From Paenibacillus arenilitoris (lineage in GTDB: Bacteria > Bacillota > Bacilli > Paenibacillales > Paenibacillaceae), in contig NZ_JACXIY010000017.1 in the NCBI RefSeq assembly GCF_014705655.1, positions 62,001-126,000 on the forward strand: 64,000 nt of DNA, given 5' to 3'. The notes beneath the pieces were generated by a model. That model did no database searches and was not told where the DNA came from. It saw only the letters and a list, made by a program, of their open reading frames with translations. The translations under genes and the position numbers were made by a program. Of the stretch, positions 16,254-24,684 are shown in pieces (the first letter of the stretch is position 1; each line of letters opens with the position of its first letter).

Positions 16254-16735
16254 ATGGCAATGAAACGAAGCCTATTATTGGTCGAAGACGACTCGCTTAT
16301 GCGGGAGTTTAATACAGACTATTTCAAAAAAGAACAGTGGGACGTCCACGAGGCGGAGAACGGGAAAATCGCCCTAGACCTGTTCGAGACGACTTCCGTC
16401 GACCTGGTCGTGCTCGACATCATGATGCCGGAAATGGACGGCTGGTCGGTATGCAGGCGCATCCGCGCCAAGTCGGACGTACCGATTATGATCATTACCG
16501 CCAGATCGGACGACGACGATCAAATGCTCGGCTTCGAGCTCGGCGCCGACGAATACGTTACGAAGCCGCTGAGCCCGAGGGTACTTGTCGCCCGCGCCGG
16601 CGCATTAATGAAATTTGGGAGATCCGCGAGCGGTGGATACCCATATCAAAAAAACTGCGGGCCAAGCTCGGTGACGAAGGCCGATGGATCTCGTCCGTCA
16701 TCCGCGCCGGCTATAAATTCGAGTACGCCCCATGA
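16254..16735 (+). pseudogene. OmpR-family response regulator, internal deletion and frameshift
   Basis: The first 119 codons encode a complete receiver domain (LLVEDDSLMREF, LVVLDIMMPEMDG with the phospho-acceptor Asp, ADEYVTKPLSP). Directly after ARAGALMK the sequence jumps to the end of the winged-helix domain in another frame: from about 16634, VDTHIKKLRAKLG and WISSVIRAGYKFEY end at 16735. About 70 residues of linker and DNA-binding domain are missing. As read in one frame the protein would end at 16745 with a nonsense tail. It cannot work as a DNA-binding regulator. The cognate kinase gene that overlaps its end is also truncated. Confidence 0.85.
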
Positions 16736-17016
16736 GAAGGCATAGCGTCGTTTTTAAGCTTTTCGTCGCGACATCCGTCCTTATTCTGATCGTATTTTCC
16801 TTGGCGACGCTTGCCGAGGGCTTGTTCTTCGAGCGGTTCTACCGCGCCTCCAAAATGAATGGGCTGGAGAGGGCGATGAGTGGGTTCGCGGAACGGTTCC
16901 AGCGGGCGGATTCCGGGGAGCGGCAGCGCTCGCGGCTGCTTGGGACCTTCATGAACGACCATGACGCGAGCGTCGCCGTCCTGAACGGACGGCTCGAACG
17001 CAACTGCCCTTATTAA
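16732..17016 (+). pseudogene. Sensor histidine kinase, N-terminal remnant
   Basis: The reading frame begins ATG at 16732, overlapping the response-regulator stop as in intact two-component operons. It encodes an N-terminal membrane segment (VVFKLFVATSVLILIVFSLATLAEG) and the start of an extracytoplasmic sensor, then stops after 94 codons. No HAMP, H-box or ATPase region follows. The stop codon TAA (17014-17016) is directly adjacent to the first palindrome of array 2 at 17017, so the break in the gene coincides with the edge of that element. Confidence 0.8.
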
Positions 17017-17195
17017 TTTCAGAAACTGAAACGGGAAGCGAAATAAAAGGGGCAGCGTGGGTTTTAGTTTCAAATTTTTAAACTTAATCGGTTAGTATCG
17101 AAAGGTGAAGCGCGAATGATATTGTTTACTTTCAATCATTGAAACTAAATAACATAGGCGAGGTGTTATGAACCGTTTAGTTACATTTTTTGAAA
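17017..17195. repeat. Four-palindrome array, locus 2
   Basis: Four 15-bp palindromes related to TTTCA-N5-TGAAA start at 17017, 17068, 17130 and 17181, giving spacings of 51, 62 and 51 bp, almost the same as locus 1 (51, 61, 51). Copies 2 and 4 carry one mismatch each. TTTAG precedes copies 2 and 4, and CTAAA follows copy 3, giving two 66-bp inverted-repeat units. GAGGTGTTATG (17160-17170) is the reverse complement of the centre of locus 1, while TTAATCGG follows copy 2 in the same orientation in both loci. The remaining 17196-17340 shows no gene. Confidence 0.8.
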
Positions 17196-17340
17196 TTAGC
17201 ATCGCAGTCTCATGTTCGTCGGAGCCCCAATGCCCCTATTTCGAACGCGGATTTAAGAAAAGCTTTAGAATGTCCGCCGCTTCTTTTTAATCCTGTTCCG
17301 TTATTCTGTTCTACTGATTGCAGGAAAGCGGGGAGCGGGA

Positions 17341-17865
17341 ATGAACGTTAGGCGGCTATTGCATCATGTCATCATCTTCATCATGTATCTAATCTATATT
17401 TACGGTTTGTTCAAAGTCGTTTTATTCAAGTTCAGGGCGATCGAGCCTGTCGATCTATGGCGGCGGCTCGAGCGCGGCCTCGGTGATCCCGGCGCCGTCG
17501 CGGAGCGGGCGCAAAGCGGCAATTTGATCCCGTTTCGCGAAATCAATCGGTCGCTTCATCATGTATCGGGCCATTCCGTCTTGAACCTGGCCGGGAACGT
17601 GATGATTTTCGCGCCGTACGGCATGCTGCTCGCGCTGCTGGCAAATAATAGGATAACCGCGGCGGGAGCGCTGCTCCGATCCTTCGGCTTAAGCCTATGC
17701 CTCGAAGGCGCGCAGCTCGTCCTGTCGCTCGGCAGCTTTGACGTGGACGATCTTCTGTTAAATACGAGCGGAGGCATTATGGGATTCCTTGTTGCGAAGT
17801 TTTGCGTTAAGCTTGGACATAAGGCCGGTACGATCCGGAGAGGCCGACGAGAGGCCCACGATTAA
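17341..17865 (+). CDS. VanZ-like family membrane protein
   Basis: A 174-residue integral membrane protein. The VanZ-like signature is clear: NLIPFREI, NLAGNVMIFAPYGMLLAL, LCLEGAQLVL and FDVDDLLLNTSGGIMGF. Hydrophobic segments lie near residues 8-28, 75-100, 105-130 and 140-160. VanZ confers low-level teicoplanin tolerance in some glycopeptide clusters, but most chromosomal homologues have no known role. It is 15 bp upstream of a VanR/VanS-like pair and probably shares their operon, which suggests an envelope function. Start supported by GCGGGGAGCGGG upstream. Confidence 0.88.
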   Translation: MNVRRLLHHVIIFIMYLIYIYGLFKVVLFKFRAIEPVDLWRRLERGLGDPGAVAERAQSGNLIPFREINRSLHHVSGHSVLNLAGNVMIFAPYGMLLALLANNRITAAGALLRSFGLSLCLEGAQLVLSLGSFDVDDLLLNTSGGIMGFLVAKFCVKLGHKAGTIRRGRREAHD

Positions 17866-17880
17866 CAGGGAGTGGAACGA

Positions 17881-18579
17881 ATGAAGACAATTACGATACT
17901 CATTGCCGATGACGAAGCGGAAATCGCCGATCTCGTCGAGCTGCATTTGCTGAAGGAAGGCTACCGGTGCTTGAAAGCATATGACGGATTGCAGGCTTTG
18001 GAAGCCGTGCAAAAAAACGCCGTCGATCTGGTCATCCTCGATATTATGATGCCGAAGCTGGACGGCTACGAAGTGACGAGGCAAATCCGGGAAAGCCAGC
18101 ATATGCCGATCATTTTCCTAAGCGCCAAAGCGACCGATCTCGATAAAATCGCCGGGCTCGTCAGGGGGGCTGACGATTACGTGACCAAGCCGTTCAACCC
18201 GATGGAGCTCGTGGCCCGCGTGAACGCGCAATTAAGGCGCTCCTTTCAGTTCAACGCATCGGCGAAGGCCGGACAAAATATGCTGGAAGCGGGCGGGCTC
18301 GTCATCTACCCCGAAGAACGTTCCGTGTTCCTCTACGGGAGTCCGGTCGAGCTGACTCCGAAGGAGTTCGATATTTTGCATTTGCTGGCCCGTTATCCGA
18401 AGAAGGTGTTCAGCTCGGATAATATTTTCGAACAGGTATGGGGGGAAGCGCATTACGACGGCACGAGCAATACGGTCATGGTCCATATCCGCACCTTGCG
18501 GAGGAAGCTCGGAGAGGATACGAACAAAAACAAGTGGATCAAGACCGTCTGGGGAGTAGGGTATGCGTTCAATGGCTGA
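17881..18579 (+). CDS. VanR-like OmpR-family response regulator
   Basis: A 232-residue regulator with an intact receiver (LIADDEAE acidic pocket, phospho-acceptor D54 in VILDIMMPKLDG, K in ADDYVTKPFNP) and an intact winged-helix DNA-binding domain (LTPKEFDILHLLARYPKKVFS, TVMVHIRTLRRKLGED). Its pairing with the next gene and the upstream VanZ-like gene places it in the VanR group, which usually responds to cell-wall stress. The start at 17881 is preferred over GTG 17872, which lies within the binding site. It overlaps the kinase start by 17 bp. Confidence 0.93.
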   Translation: MKTITILIADDEAEIADLVELHLLKEGYRCLKAYDGLQALEAVQKNAVDLVILDIMMPKLDGYEVTRQIRESQHMPIIFLSAKATDLDKIAGLVRGADDYVTKPFNPMELVARVNAQLRRSFQFNASAKAGQNMLEAGGLVIYPEERSVFLYGSPVELTPKEFDILHLLARYPKKVFSSDNIFEQVWGEAHYDGTSNTVMVHIRTLRRKLGEDTNKNKWIKTVWGVGYAFNG

Positions 18580-19681
18580 CGCGATTCGCAGCTTCCGGTC
18601 GAGGATGGTGCAGCTGTTCGGGCTCAGCATGCTCTTCTCCGCCGCGATTACTTATTTGATCTATAGGTTGCTTCAGCTCTATTACCATACGACGCGGTAC
18701 GAAGACCCGCTCACGCAGGTAAGGTTCTTCATTAAGCGGGTCGGCGACGTCAACTTCTTCCTGATCCTCTTTATTCCGCTCTCGATCTTGTTCTTCTTTC
18801 TTCTGACCAAACGGTACGTCGCGTACTTTCGCGAAATTTCGGAAGGGATTCACAAGCTTGCGCGCGGCGAATTCGGCACTTTGGTGGAGATCCGGTCGAA
18901 GGACGAATTCGGGGATATCGCAAGAGACGTGAACATGGCGAGCGCGAAGCTCCGCGAGGCGATCGAACGAGGCGATTTCGCAGAGAACAGCAAGGAGCAG
19001 CTCGTATTGAATCTGGCGCATGACTTGCGGACGCCGCTTACGTCGGTGATCGGCTATTTGGACTTCATCCTGAAGGACGAGCAGCTGACCGCCGAGCAGA
19101 CGAAGCATTATTTGAGCGTCGCGTTCGCGAAATCGCGGCGGCTCGAGAAGCTCATCGACGAGCTGTTCGAAATTACCCGGATGAACTACGGCAAGCTTAC
19201 GATCGACAAAGACTCTATCGATTTGAGCGAGCTGCTTACGCAATTGACGGAGGAGCTATTCCCGGTCTTCGAGAAGAGCAAGCTGTCGGCCCGGCTGAAC
19301 GTGCCGACGAATTTGACGATCCAGGGGAACGGGGAGCTGCTCGCGCGCGTATTCGAAAATTTGCTGACGAACGCCGCGCGCTACGGCAAGGACGGCCGGT
19401 ACGTCGATATTCACGGCTATCCGGAAGCCGGCGAAGCGGTTGTCCAAGTGATCAACTACGGCAGCAGCATCCCGCCCGAGGAGCTGCCTCATATCTTCGA
19501 CATGTTCTTCACCGGCGATAAGGCGCGCACCCATCGCGAAGGAAGCACGGGGCTCGGCTTGTTCATCGCGCGAAATATCGTCACGCAGCATGAGGGCGTC
19601 ATTACGGCCGAGAGCACCGTCATCCGCACGATATTCGAAGTCCGTCTGCCGCTTGACGATCCGAATCGGACGCCAGAGTAG
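18563..19681 (+). CDS. VanS-like sensor histidine kinase
   Basis: A 372-residue membrane kinase. Transmembrane segments are at about 15-37 and 63-82, with a short extracytoplasmic loop between, then a HAMP region (YFREISEGIHKLARGEFG). The H-box NLAHDLRTPLTSVIGY places the phospho-accepting histidine at residue 153. The ATPase has N-box NLLTNAARYG, and STGLGLFIARNIV as G2. This short-loop architecture resembles VanS and the Bacillus intramembrane-sensing kinases. It overlaps the response-regulator gene, with GGGGAG before the start. Unlike the decayed pair 1.5 kb upstream, this pair appears functional. Confidence 0.93.
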   Translation: MRSMADAIRSFRSRMVQLFGLSMLFSAAITYLIYRLLQLYYHTTRYEDPLTQVRFFIKRVGDVNFFLILFIPLSILFFFLLTKRYVAYFREISEGIHKLARGEFGTLVEIRSKDEFGDIARDVNMASAKLREAIERGDFAENSKEQLVLNLAHDLRTPLTSVIGYLDFILKDEQLTAEQTKHYLSVAFAKSRRLEKLIDELFEITRMNYGKLTIDKDSIDLSELLTQLTEELFPVFEKSKLSARLNVPTNLTIQGNGELLARVFENLLTNAARYGKDGRYVDIHGYPEAGEAVVQVINYGSSIPPEELPHIFDMFFTGDKARTHREGSTGLGLFIARNIVTQHEGVITAESTVIRTIFEVRLPLDDPNRTPE

Positions 19682-19754
19682 TTCATCCGTATTGAAATGA
19701 ATCCGATCCGGCTTTATGATTGAAGAAAATGGCAGTCCGGGGAGAGAAGCGCAG

Positions 19755-21725
19755 ATGAAAAGCAATGACGCCGATACAAAGCGCAAGGAGTCGACCGCCG
19801 AGTCTCGCGTTCAAGGTAATCAGCCGAGGCCCGCGCGCGCGGGCCTCGGCTCTTACGAGGGAATCATGACGCTTCAGCGACTGGCGGGCAACCGGGCGGT
19901 CGCACAGCTGATGAACGCGGCGCAGACCGCGGACGCCCCGATTCAGCGGCAGAGCGGCCTGAATTCATTGGGCGCGATCAGTCTCGATCTGGCCGGCGGC
20001 GACGTGGCCAAGGCCGACGTCATACGCCGAATGATCGACAAGTACGGCCCGATCAAGGTCAGGTCCGCCGCGATAGATCTTCCGGACGCGTTCGCGAGCT
20101 TGGAGCGCGCGGAGATGACGATGCAGTTCCTGGAGCAGCCCGGCGCCGGACCGGAGCTGGCTGCCGTTGCCCAGCGGTTGGCCGGCGCGGCGGACGACCG
20201 ATACTTGAAGCTGCTGAAGCTGATGCTGGATGCGAAGGCGGCCGCAGGCTCCATGGACCTGGACGCCGCCCGGCTGGAAATCGTCTGCGCCCTCGCCGAC
20301 GAAATCGGCGAGAACAAGGGCCATCTGCAATACGTCGTCTTGTCCGTCGTTCGATCGGACGACTTGGAGGCAACCGCCAAGAAGCTGGATCGGGTCAAAA
20401 CATTCAATTTCAACGAAAAACTGGAGCAGAAGGTCGACTCGGAAGCGAAAAAATTCGCGGATTGGAACTTGAAGGACAAGCTGTTCGCCATCGATAAGGA
20501 AGAGTCGGAGCAGAAGAAGAAGGCATTCGACGACCAGCGGGAAGCGGCTTCCCAGGTTCCAAAGGTGAAGAAGGAGAAATCCGAGTTCAAGAAAGGGCAG
20601 CTTCTCGGGGAAGAGCAGCAAAAACGGGCCAAGCCGAAGCAGGACGAAATCGCCCTTGACGCGGAGAAGAAGCGGCAGGATGCGAAGGGTCCGGAATATG
20701 AACTGGCCCTGGACGAGAGGAAAGGCAAATACGCGCAATATTATCAAGCCGTCGGCTTCCATCCGCAAGCCGACGCCGCGCTTGCAATGGCCTCCAATTG
20801 GTTTGACCAGGCGCTGAAGATCATGGACATCGTGATGCTCGGCAAGGACGGGGAGACGCTCGCCTTCAAATCGGGGCTGTCGATCGATAAGCTGATCGGC
20901 CTGCGGAATAAGTTCGCGCCCGGACAAATCGCGCAGCTGCTTCAACAGCTCAAGATTGCCGGGCTTACGCCGTTCATGGAGTATCCGATCTACACCGCTT
21001 TTCTGAAAGCGCTTCTTGCTCAAGTACCATGGGCGCCGCTGCAGGACCTTGCCAAGTACGTCGGCAAGTTTCATGCCTATTGCGAGGATCCGGCTGCCAC
21101 CGGGCATTTCGTCACGCTCGTTCAAGGCTATTCGGTGAAGGAGATCGTCAATTTGCTGGAAGCGGCTCCGCCATACAAGACGCCGGATGTTAACAAAATG
21201 AGTCTTCTCGTCGCTTTGTCCGCCAAAGCCGACTCGGCGAGCACGCTTCTTGCCGCCTTGAATCTGTGCGAGCGGGCCGAATGGGACGCGGCGCGCGTCC
21301 TTGCGGAGCAGGGCGCATGGCCTGACGGCGCGAAAGCGGCGGAGCTGGAGCTCGCGATCGAGGGACGCATGATGGCGAATATCGATAAGGACGACCAGTT
21401 TGCGAGATGGATCAAAAATTTGGCCGTTCTCGCGGAGAAGGGCTATCATACGATCACATACGGCAATGTCGTCACCTTAGGCGGCAAAATGCTTACGAAG
21501 GAAGTGCTGTGTACCGTCAGCGGCAACGGATTAAACGAATCTTTCGTCGTGCACGGCCATCCCGGAGCCGGCAAAGCCCAGGTAGGATCGCCGAACGCAT
21601 CGGATATCCATTTGAAGCCGTCGGGCGGCTACAACGTCAATACGCGGCTTAAGCGGGAGCAAATTCCGGTCGTTATTTGGAACGGAATCGGCGACGCGCG
21701 AAGAAAGGAGCTGACGAAGCAGTAG
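19755..21725 (+). CDS. Large protein with eCIS/polymorphic-toxin-type N-terminal motif, function unknown
   Basis: A 656-residue protein without signal peptide. Residues 40-53 read LQRLAGNRAVAQLM, followed at 62-66 by PIQRQ. This LQRxAGNxAV...QR arrangement is a recurrent N-terminal motif of proteins linked to extracellular contractile injection systems and DUF4157 proteins. The middle (about 225-320) is very rich in Lys and Glu, probably coiled coil. The last 100 residues (GYHTITYGNVVTLGGK, ESFVVHGHPGAGKAQVGSP, SDIHLKPSGGYNVNTRLKRE, VVIWNGIGDAR) look like a separate compact domain, which I do not recognise. No immunity, sheath or baseplate gene is nearby. ATG 19755 has GGGGAGAG 9 bp upstream. 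Confidence 0.6.
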   Translation: MKSNDADTKRKESTAESRVQGNQPRPARAGLGSYEGIMTLQRLAGNRAVAQLMNAAQTADAPIQRQSGLNSLGAISLDLAGGDVAKADVIRRMIDKYGPIKVRSAAIDLPDAFASLERAEMTMQFLEQPGAGPELAAVAQRLAGAADDRYLKLLKLMLDAKAAAGSMDLDAARLEIVCALADEIGENKGHLQYVVLSVVRSDDLEATAKKLDRVKTFNFNEKLEQKVDSEAKKFADWNLKDKLFAIDKEESEQKKKAFDDQREAASQVPKVKKEKSEFKKGQLLGEEQQKRAKPKQDEIALDAEKKRQDAKGPEYELALDERKGKYAQYYQAVGFHPQADAALAMASNWFDQALKIMDIVMLGKDGETLAFKSGLSIDKLIGLRNKFAPGQIAQLLQQLKIAGLTPFMEYPIYTAFLKALLAQVPWAPLQDLAKYVGKFHAYCEDPAATGHFVTLVQGYSVKEIVNLLEAAPPYKTPDVNKMSLLVALSAKADSASTLLAALNLCERAEWDAARVLAEQGAWPDGAKAAELELAIEGRMMANIDKDDQFARWIKNLAVLAEKGYHTITYGNVVTLGGKMLTKEVLCTVSGNGLNESFVVHGHPGAGKAQVGSPNASDIHLKPSGGYNVNTRLKREQIPVVIWNGIGDARRKELTKQ

Positions 21726-21770
21726 AGGGAGAGGAGCATTGGCCTTCACTTGAATACGGCATCGGCAGGA

Positions 21771-21807
21771 GGGGCTGTCCCGCAGAGAGGGACGGCCCCT
21801 TGTTCTT
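21771..21807 (+). terminator. Terminator after the eCIS-motif gene
   Basis: An 11-bp stem GGGGCTGTCCC/GGGACGGCCCC (21771-21781, 21789-21799) followed by TTGTTCTTTC. The remainder of the 21808-22075 gap holds only AT-rich promoter-like DNA (CCTATAGTC near 21900) and a nine-codon reading frame. Confidence 0.85.
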
Positions 21808-22075
21808 TCCCGGCGCAACCGCCATTCGGTGCGGATTCGTAACGATTTTAAGAAAAAATTAATGTCAATACCTCTTTCTTTTTCATCCGTTTCCCTTATC
21901 CTATAGTCAACGAACAAATTCGTTACGCCACAAAATCCATTCGAAAAGGAGCTGGACCAACGGAAATTACCGGAGCCTATGCGCGTTGAACGAGCCTTCC
22001 GCTATTGATGAACGACATCTCGGCATGGACCGTATTTACGAAACGATCATGCATAGGGAAGAAAGAGAGTGCAAC

Positions 22076-22777
22076 ATGAAAAAACAACCAAAATACCTGT
22101 TCTACGGGTTATTGATGATAAGCATTATGCTGCTGTCCGCGTGCGGCGACGCTCGGCAGGAGAGCGGCGCCGCCTCCGCGAACCAGACCGGTCCGCCCGA
22201 AGCCGCCGGCGATTCCGATCCGTCCGAGCCGACGTACAAAGTCGTGATCGATCCCGGCCATGGCGGCGACGATCCAGGCGCAACGGGCGCCAGCGGCCGA
22301 TACGAGAAAGATTTTACGCTAAGCATTTCCAAGAAGGTCGTTCGGCTGCTGAAGCAGATCCCGCAAGTTCAGGTTTACATGACTCGGGAGGACGACCGGA
22401 CGCTGTCCACCGTCGACCGGGACCGGACGAACTACGCGAACGGATTGAATGCGGATTTATTCATCTCTTTGCACGGCAACACGTACGAAAGCTCTTCCGT
22501 ATCCGGCATCGAAACGTTCTACTACCATGATGACTCGCTGCCTTTCGCCGAATCCATCCACGCGAAGCTGGTCGAGGCCTCCGGCTTCAACGACCGGGGA
22601 ATCAAGCACGAGGACTATTACGTTCTGAAAGAAACGAACATGCCGGCTATCCTGCTGGAGCTTGGTTATTTAACGAATCCCGAGGAAGAGGCGGTCATGC
22701 TGTCCGACGAATTTCAAAATGCGATCGCTTCCTCCATCGACGAAGGGGTAAAACAGTTTTTGCAGATTCAGGCATAA
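22076..22777 (+). CDS. N-acetylmuramoyl-L-alanine amidase lipoprotein (Amidase_3)
   Basis: A 233-residue lipoprotein. The signal peptide ends in the lipobox LLSAC (lipidated Cys about residue 23), followed by a low-complexity linker and the zinc amidase domain: VIDPGHGGDDPG (Zn ligand His), YEKDFTLSIS (Zn ligand Glu), DLFISLHGN (Zn ligand His) and ILLELGYLTNPEEE (catalytic Glu). It cleaves the lactyl-peptide bond of peptidoglycan outside the membrane. The start MKKQPKYLF at 22076 is chosen because it gives a proper signal peptide; the in-frame ATG at 21986 would bury it. Confidence 0.92.
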   Translation: MKKQPKYLFYGLLMISIMLLSACGDARQESGAASANQTGPPEAAGDSDPSEPTYKVVIDPGHGGDDPGATGASGRYEKDFTLSISKKVVRLLKQIPQVQVYMTREDDRTLSTVDRDRTNYANGLNADLFISLHGNTYESSSVSGIETFYYHDDSLPFAESIHAKLVEASGFNDRGIKHEDYYVLKETNMPAILLELGYLTNPEEEAVMLSDEFQNAIASSIDEGVKQFLQIQA

Positions 22778-22786
22778 CCGACAATG

Positions 22787-22839
22787 ACAAGGTGCGGGAG
22801 GCGGCCGGCAGGCGCTGCCCGCGCCTTGTTCATTTTGTT
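22787..22839 (+). terminator. Terminator after the amidase gene
   Basis: A 12-bp stem (22787-22798 with 22818-22829, one G-U pair) with a 19-nt GC-rich loop, followed by TCATTTTG. Confidence 0.75.
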
Positions 22840-22924
22840 TAAAACGTTTCATGATGCAGGAATTGAGCGGTTAGCGGCTAATAGGTTAAAGAGTGAACAA
22901 GCTTCACGGTCATTTCTTTCGCAA

Positions 22925-22938
22925 TGTATGCGCTTGCA
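22925..22938 (+). promoter_or_regulatory. Possible CcpA (cre) site before the amidohydrolase
   Basis: TGTATGCGCTTGCA matches 12 of 14 positions of the cre consensus TGWAANCGNTNWCA and is nearly palindromic. It lies 43 bp upstream of the amidohydrolase start. No clear promoter is visible, so the role is tentative. Confidence 0.35.
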
Positions 22939-22980
22939 ATGTGAAGTAAACCGACTATGACGCAGGAGGTTAAACGTTTC

Positions 22981-24069
22981 ATGGAGCAGCAAGTGAAAGA
23001 CGATTTGACAAGGGGTACCGGAAGCAAAAAACAAAGCATCATCGATTGCGACGTCCATCCGTCGCCGCGGAATACGGACGAGATCCGGGCTTACTTAGCG
23101 CAGCCTTGGCGTGACCGCTATCATGGCAGCACGCGCGGCTTCTTCGGCAATCCGGTGCATGGCGCGCGCCTTGACGCGACCCCGCCGAACGGAGGACCGA
23201 CCGGCTCGGATCCGGAATTTCTTCGGGAGCAGCTTATCGACAAGTATGGTCACGCCTACGCGATTCTATTGCCGCGCGCTTTCTGCAACCTGCATCCCGA
23301 TCCCGACTTCGGGACCGCCATCGCCGCGGCTTACAACGATTGGCTTGCCGACACCTGGCTGGGCGCGTATAATCGCGACGGCGTATTCAAAGGCTCGATT
23401 ACGGTCAACCATCAGGATCCGCAGGCGGCCGCCCGGGAAATCGAGCGGTGGGCGGGACATCCGCATTTTGTCCAGGTGATGACGGATTCCGGGGCGCGGG
23501 CGCCTTTCGGGCAGCGGCATTATTACCCGATCTACGAGGCGTGCGCGCGCCACGGCTTGCCGTTCGCCATTCATCCGGGAACGGACGGCATGGGCATCAA
23601 TATCCAGCCCTCGCCGGGCTATCCGACGCATTACATCGAATGGCATACATGCCTCTCCTTGGGTTTCCAGGCCCATCTCGTCAGCTTCTTGACGGAAGGG
23701 GTGTTCGAGCGGTTCCCGAACTTCAAAATCGTGCTGACCGAAGGGGGCGTCGCGTGGCTGCCCGGCCTGATGTGGCGCCTCAATGCCGAATACAAGGCGC
23801 TGCGGTACGAGGTACCGTGGATGAAGCGTCGCCCGAGCGACTATTTGCGGGATCATGTCCGGATCACCTCGCAGCCTCTTGAGCGGCCGGACGACGACCG
23901 CGAGCTGCTTCAAATGCTGCAGATGATGGATGCGGAGCATATTCTCATGTTCGCCAGCGATTACCCTCACTGGGATTTCGATTCGCCGACGCACACGTTT
24001 CCGAAACTGCCCGAAGCGATGCATCGGCGGATCTTTTTCGAAAACGCGCGCGAATTGTACAATTTATAA
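22981..24069 (+). CDS. Amidohydrolase family protein (amidohydrolase_2, ACMSD-like)
   Basis: A 362-residue TIM-barrel hydrolase or decarboxylase. IIDCDVHPSPR carries the D-x-H metal motif, PFAIHPGTDGMG a metal-ligand His, and ILMFASDYPHWDFDSP the conserved catalytic Asp region. The family includes ACMS decarboxylase and related enzymes acting on aromatic or unsaturated acids. A Rieske protein follows 28 bp later, a recurring pair that suggests an oxidative pathway for an aromatic or plant compound; the oxygenase itself is not here. Start 22981 is used because AGGAGGT precedes it by 11 bp; the ATG at 22957 lacks a site. Confidence 0.85.
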   Translation: MEQQVKDDLTRGTGSKKQSIIDCDVHPSPRNTDEIRAYLAQPWRDRYHGSTRGFFGNPVHGARLDATPPNGGPTGSDPEFLREQLIDKYGHAYAILLPRAFCNLHPDPDFGTAIAAAYNDWLADTWLGAYNRDGVFKGSITVNHQDPQAAAREIERWAGHPHFVQVMTDSGARAPFGQRHYYPIYEACARHGLPFAIHPGTDGMGINIQPSPGYPTHYIEWHTCLSLGFQAHLVSFLTEGVFERFPNFKIVLTEGGVAWLPGLMWRLNAEYKALRYEVPWMKRRPSDYLRDHVRITSQPLERPDDDRELLQMLQMMDAEHILMFASDYPHWDFDSPTHTFPKLPEAMHRRIFFENARELYNL

Positions 24070-24097
24070 CGAGCGGGGAACGGAGGAGCTGTCTGGC

Positions 24098-24502
24098 ATG
24101 GGGAGACATATAATCGGCGCGGCGGCGGACTTACCGCCGGGCAAAAACAAAATATTAACGGTTGAAGGCCGGTCGGTCGGCGTCTTTAACGTGAACGGCA
24201 CGTATTACGCCCTTAAGAACAGCTGTCCGCATCAAGGGGCTCCGTTGTGCAAAGGACGGGTAACCGGCATGACGCTTCCGTCCGAGCCCGGACAATATGT
24301 GTACGGACGCGAAGGGGAGATTCTCCGTTGTCCGTGGCATGGCTGGGAATTCGACATCGCAAGCGGCAAATCGATCTTCGATCCGCATAAGTGCCTCGTA
24401 AAAACGTATGAGGTTGCCGTAGAAGCGGAGGCGGAGGAGAGCCCTTCCGTGGAGACGTACGAGGTCAAGGTCGAGGAAGCGAAAATCGTCGTCTATATTT
24501 AG
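24098..24502 (+). CDS. Rieske [2Fe-2S] domain protein
   Basis: A 134-residue soluble Rieske ferredoxin-like protein. The cluster ligands are visible as CPHQGAPLC (C-x-H) and CPWHGWEFD (C-x-x-H), with an insertion between them that is typical of small dioxygenase-type ferredoxins. The C-terminal 30 residues are acidic and Val-rich. It is directly downstream of the amidohydrolase, with CGGAGGAG before the ATG, so the two are probably co-transcribed. It may donate electrons to, or be a cofactor of, an oxygenase encoded elsewhere. Confidence 0.92.
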   Translation: MGRHIIGAAADLPPGKNKILTVEGRSVGVFNVNGTYYALKNSCPHQGAPLCKGRVTGMTLPSEPGQYVYGREGEILRCPWHGWEFDIASGKSIFDPHKCLVKTYEVAVEAEAEESPSVETYEVKVEEAKIVVYI

Positions 24503-24611
24503 CTTGTATTCGGCCCGCCGCAAAGAGAGATGCGCGGCGGGCCGAACATTAGCGGAACGGACGTCCGGTTGAGCTTGACAATGGGGAGGATCCGCTCTAT
24601 CATTAGTTTAT

Positions 24612-24635
24612 TAATAGTTAATTATTTAATTATTA
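24612..24635. promoter_or_regulatory. AT-rich palindrome, predicted MarR operator
   Basis: TAATAGTTAA at 24612 and TTAATTATTA ending at 24635 form a 24-bp near-perfect palindrome 50 bp upstream of the MarR coding region. A related palindrome precedes the downstream SDR gene. Confidence 0.6.
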
Positions 24636-24684
24636 GTGAATTAAATTCTGGTTGTTCGTAAAAGCGGCATGAGGAGGTACGGTT

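Noticed and set aside
17341-19681. Glycopeptide resistance cluster
   Set aside because: Only VanZ-, VanR- and VanS-like genes are present; the vanH, vanA-type ligase and vanX genes needed for resistance are absent.
22848-22858. AAAACGTTTCA as a second CcpA site before the amidohydrolase
   Set aside because: It fails the last two positions of the cre consensus and has no promoter context.
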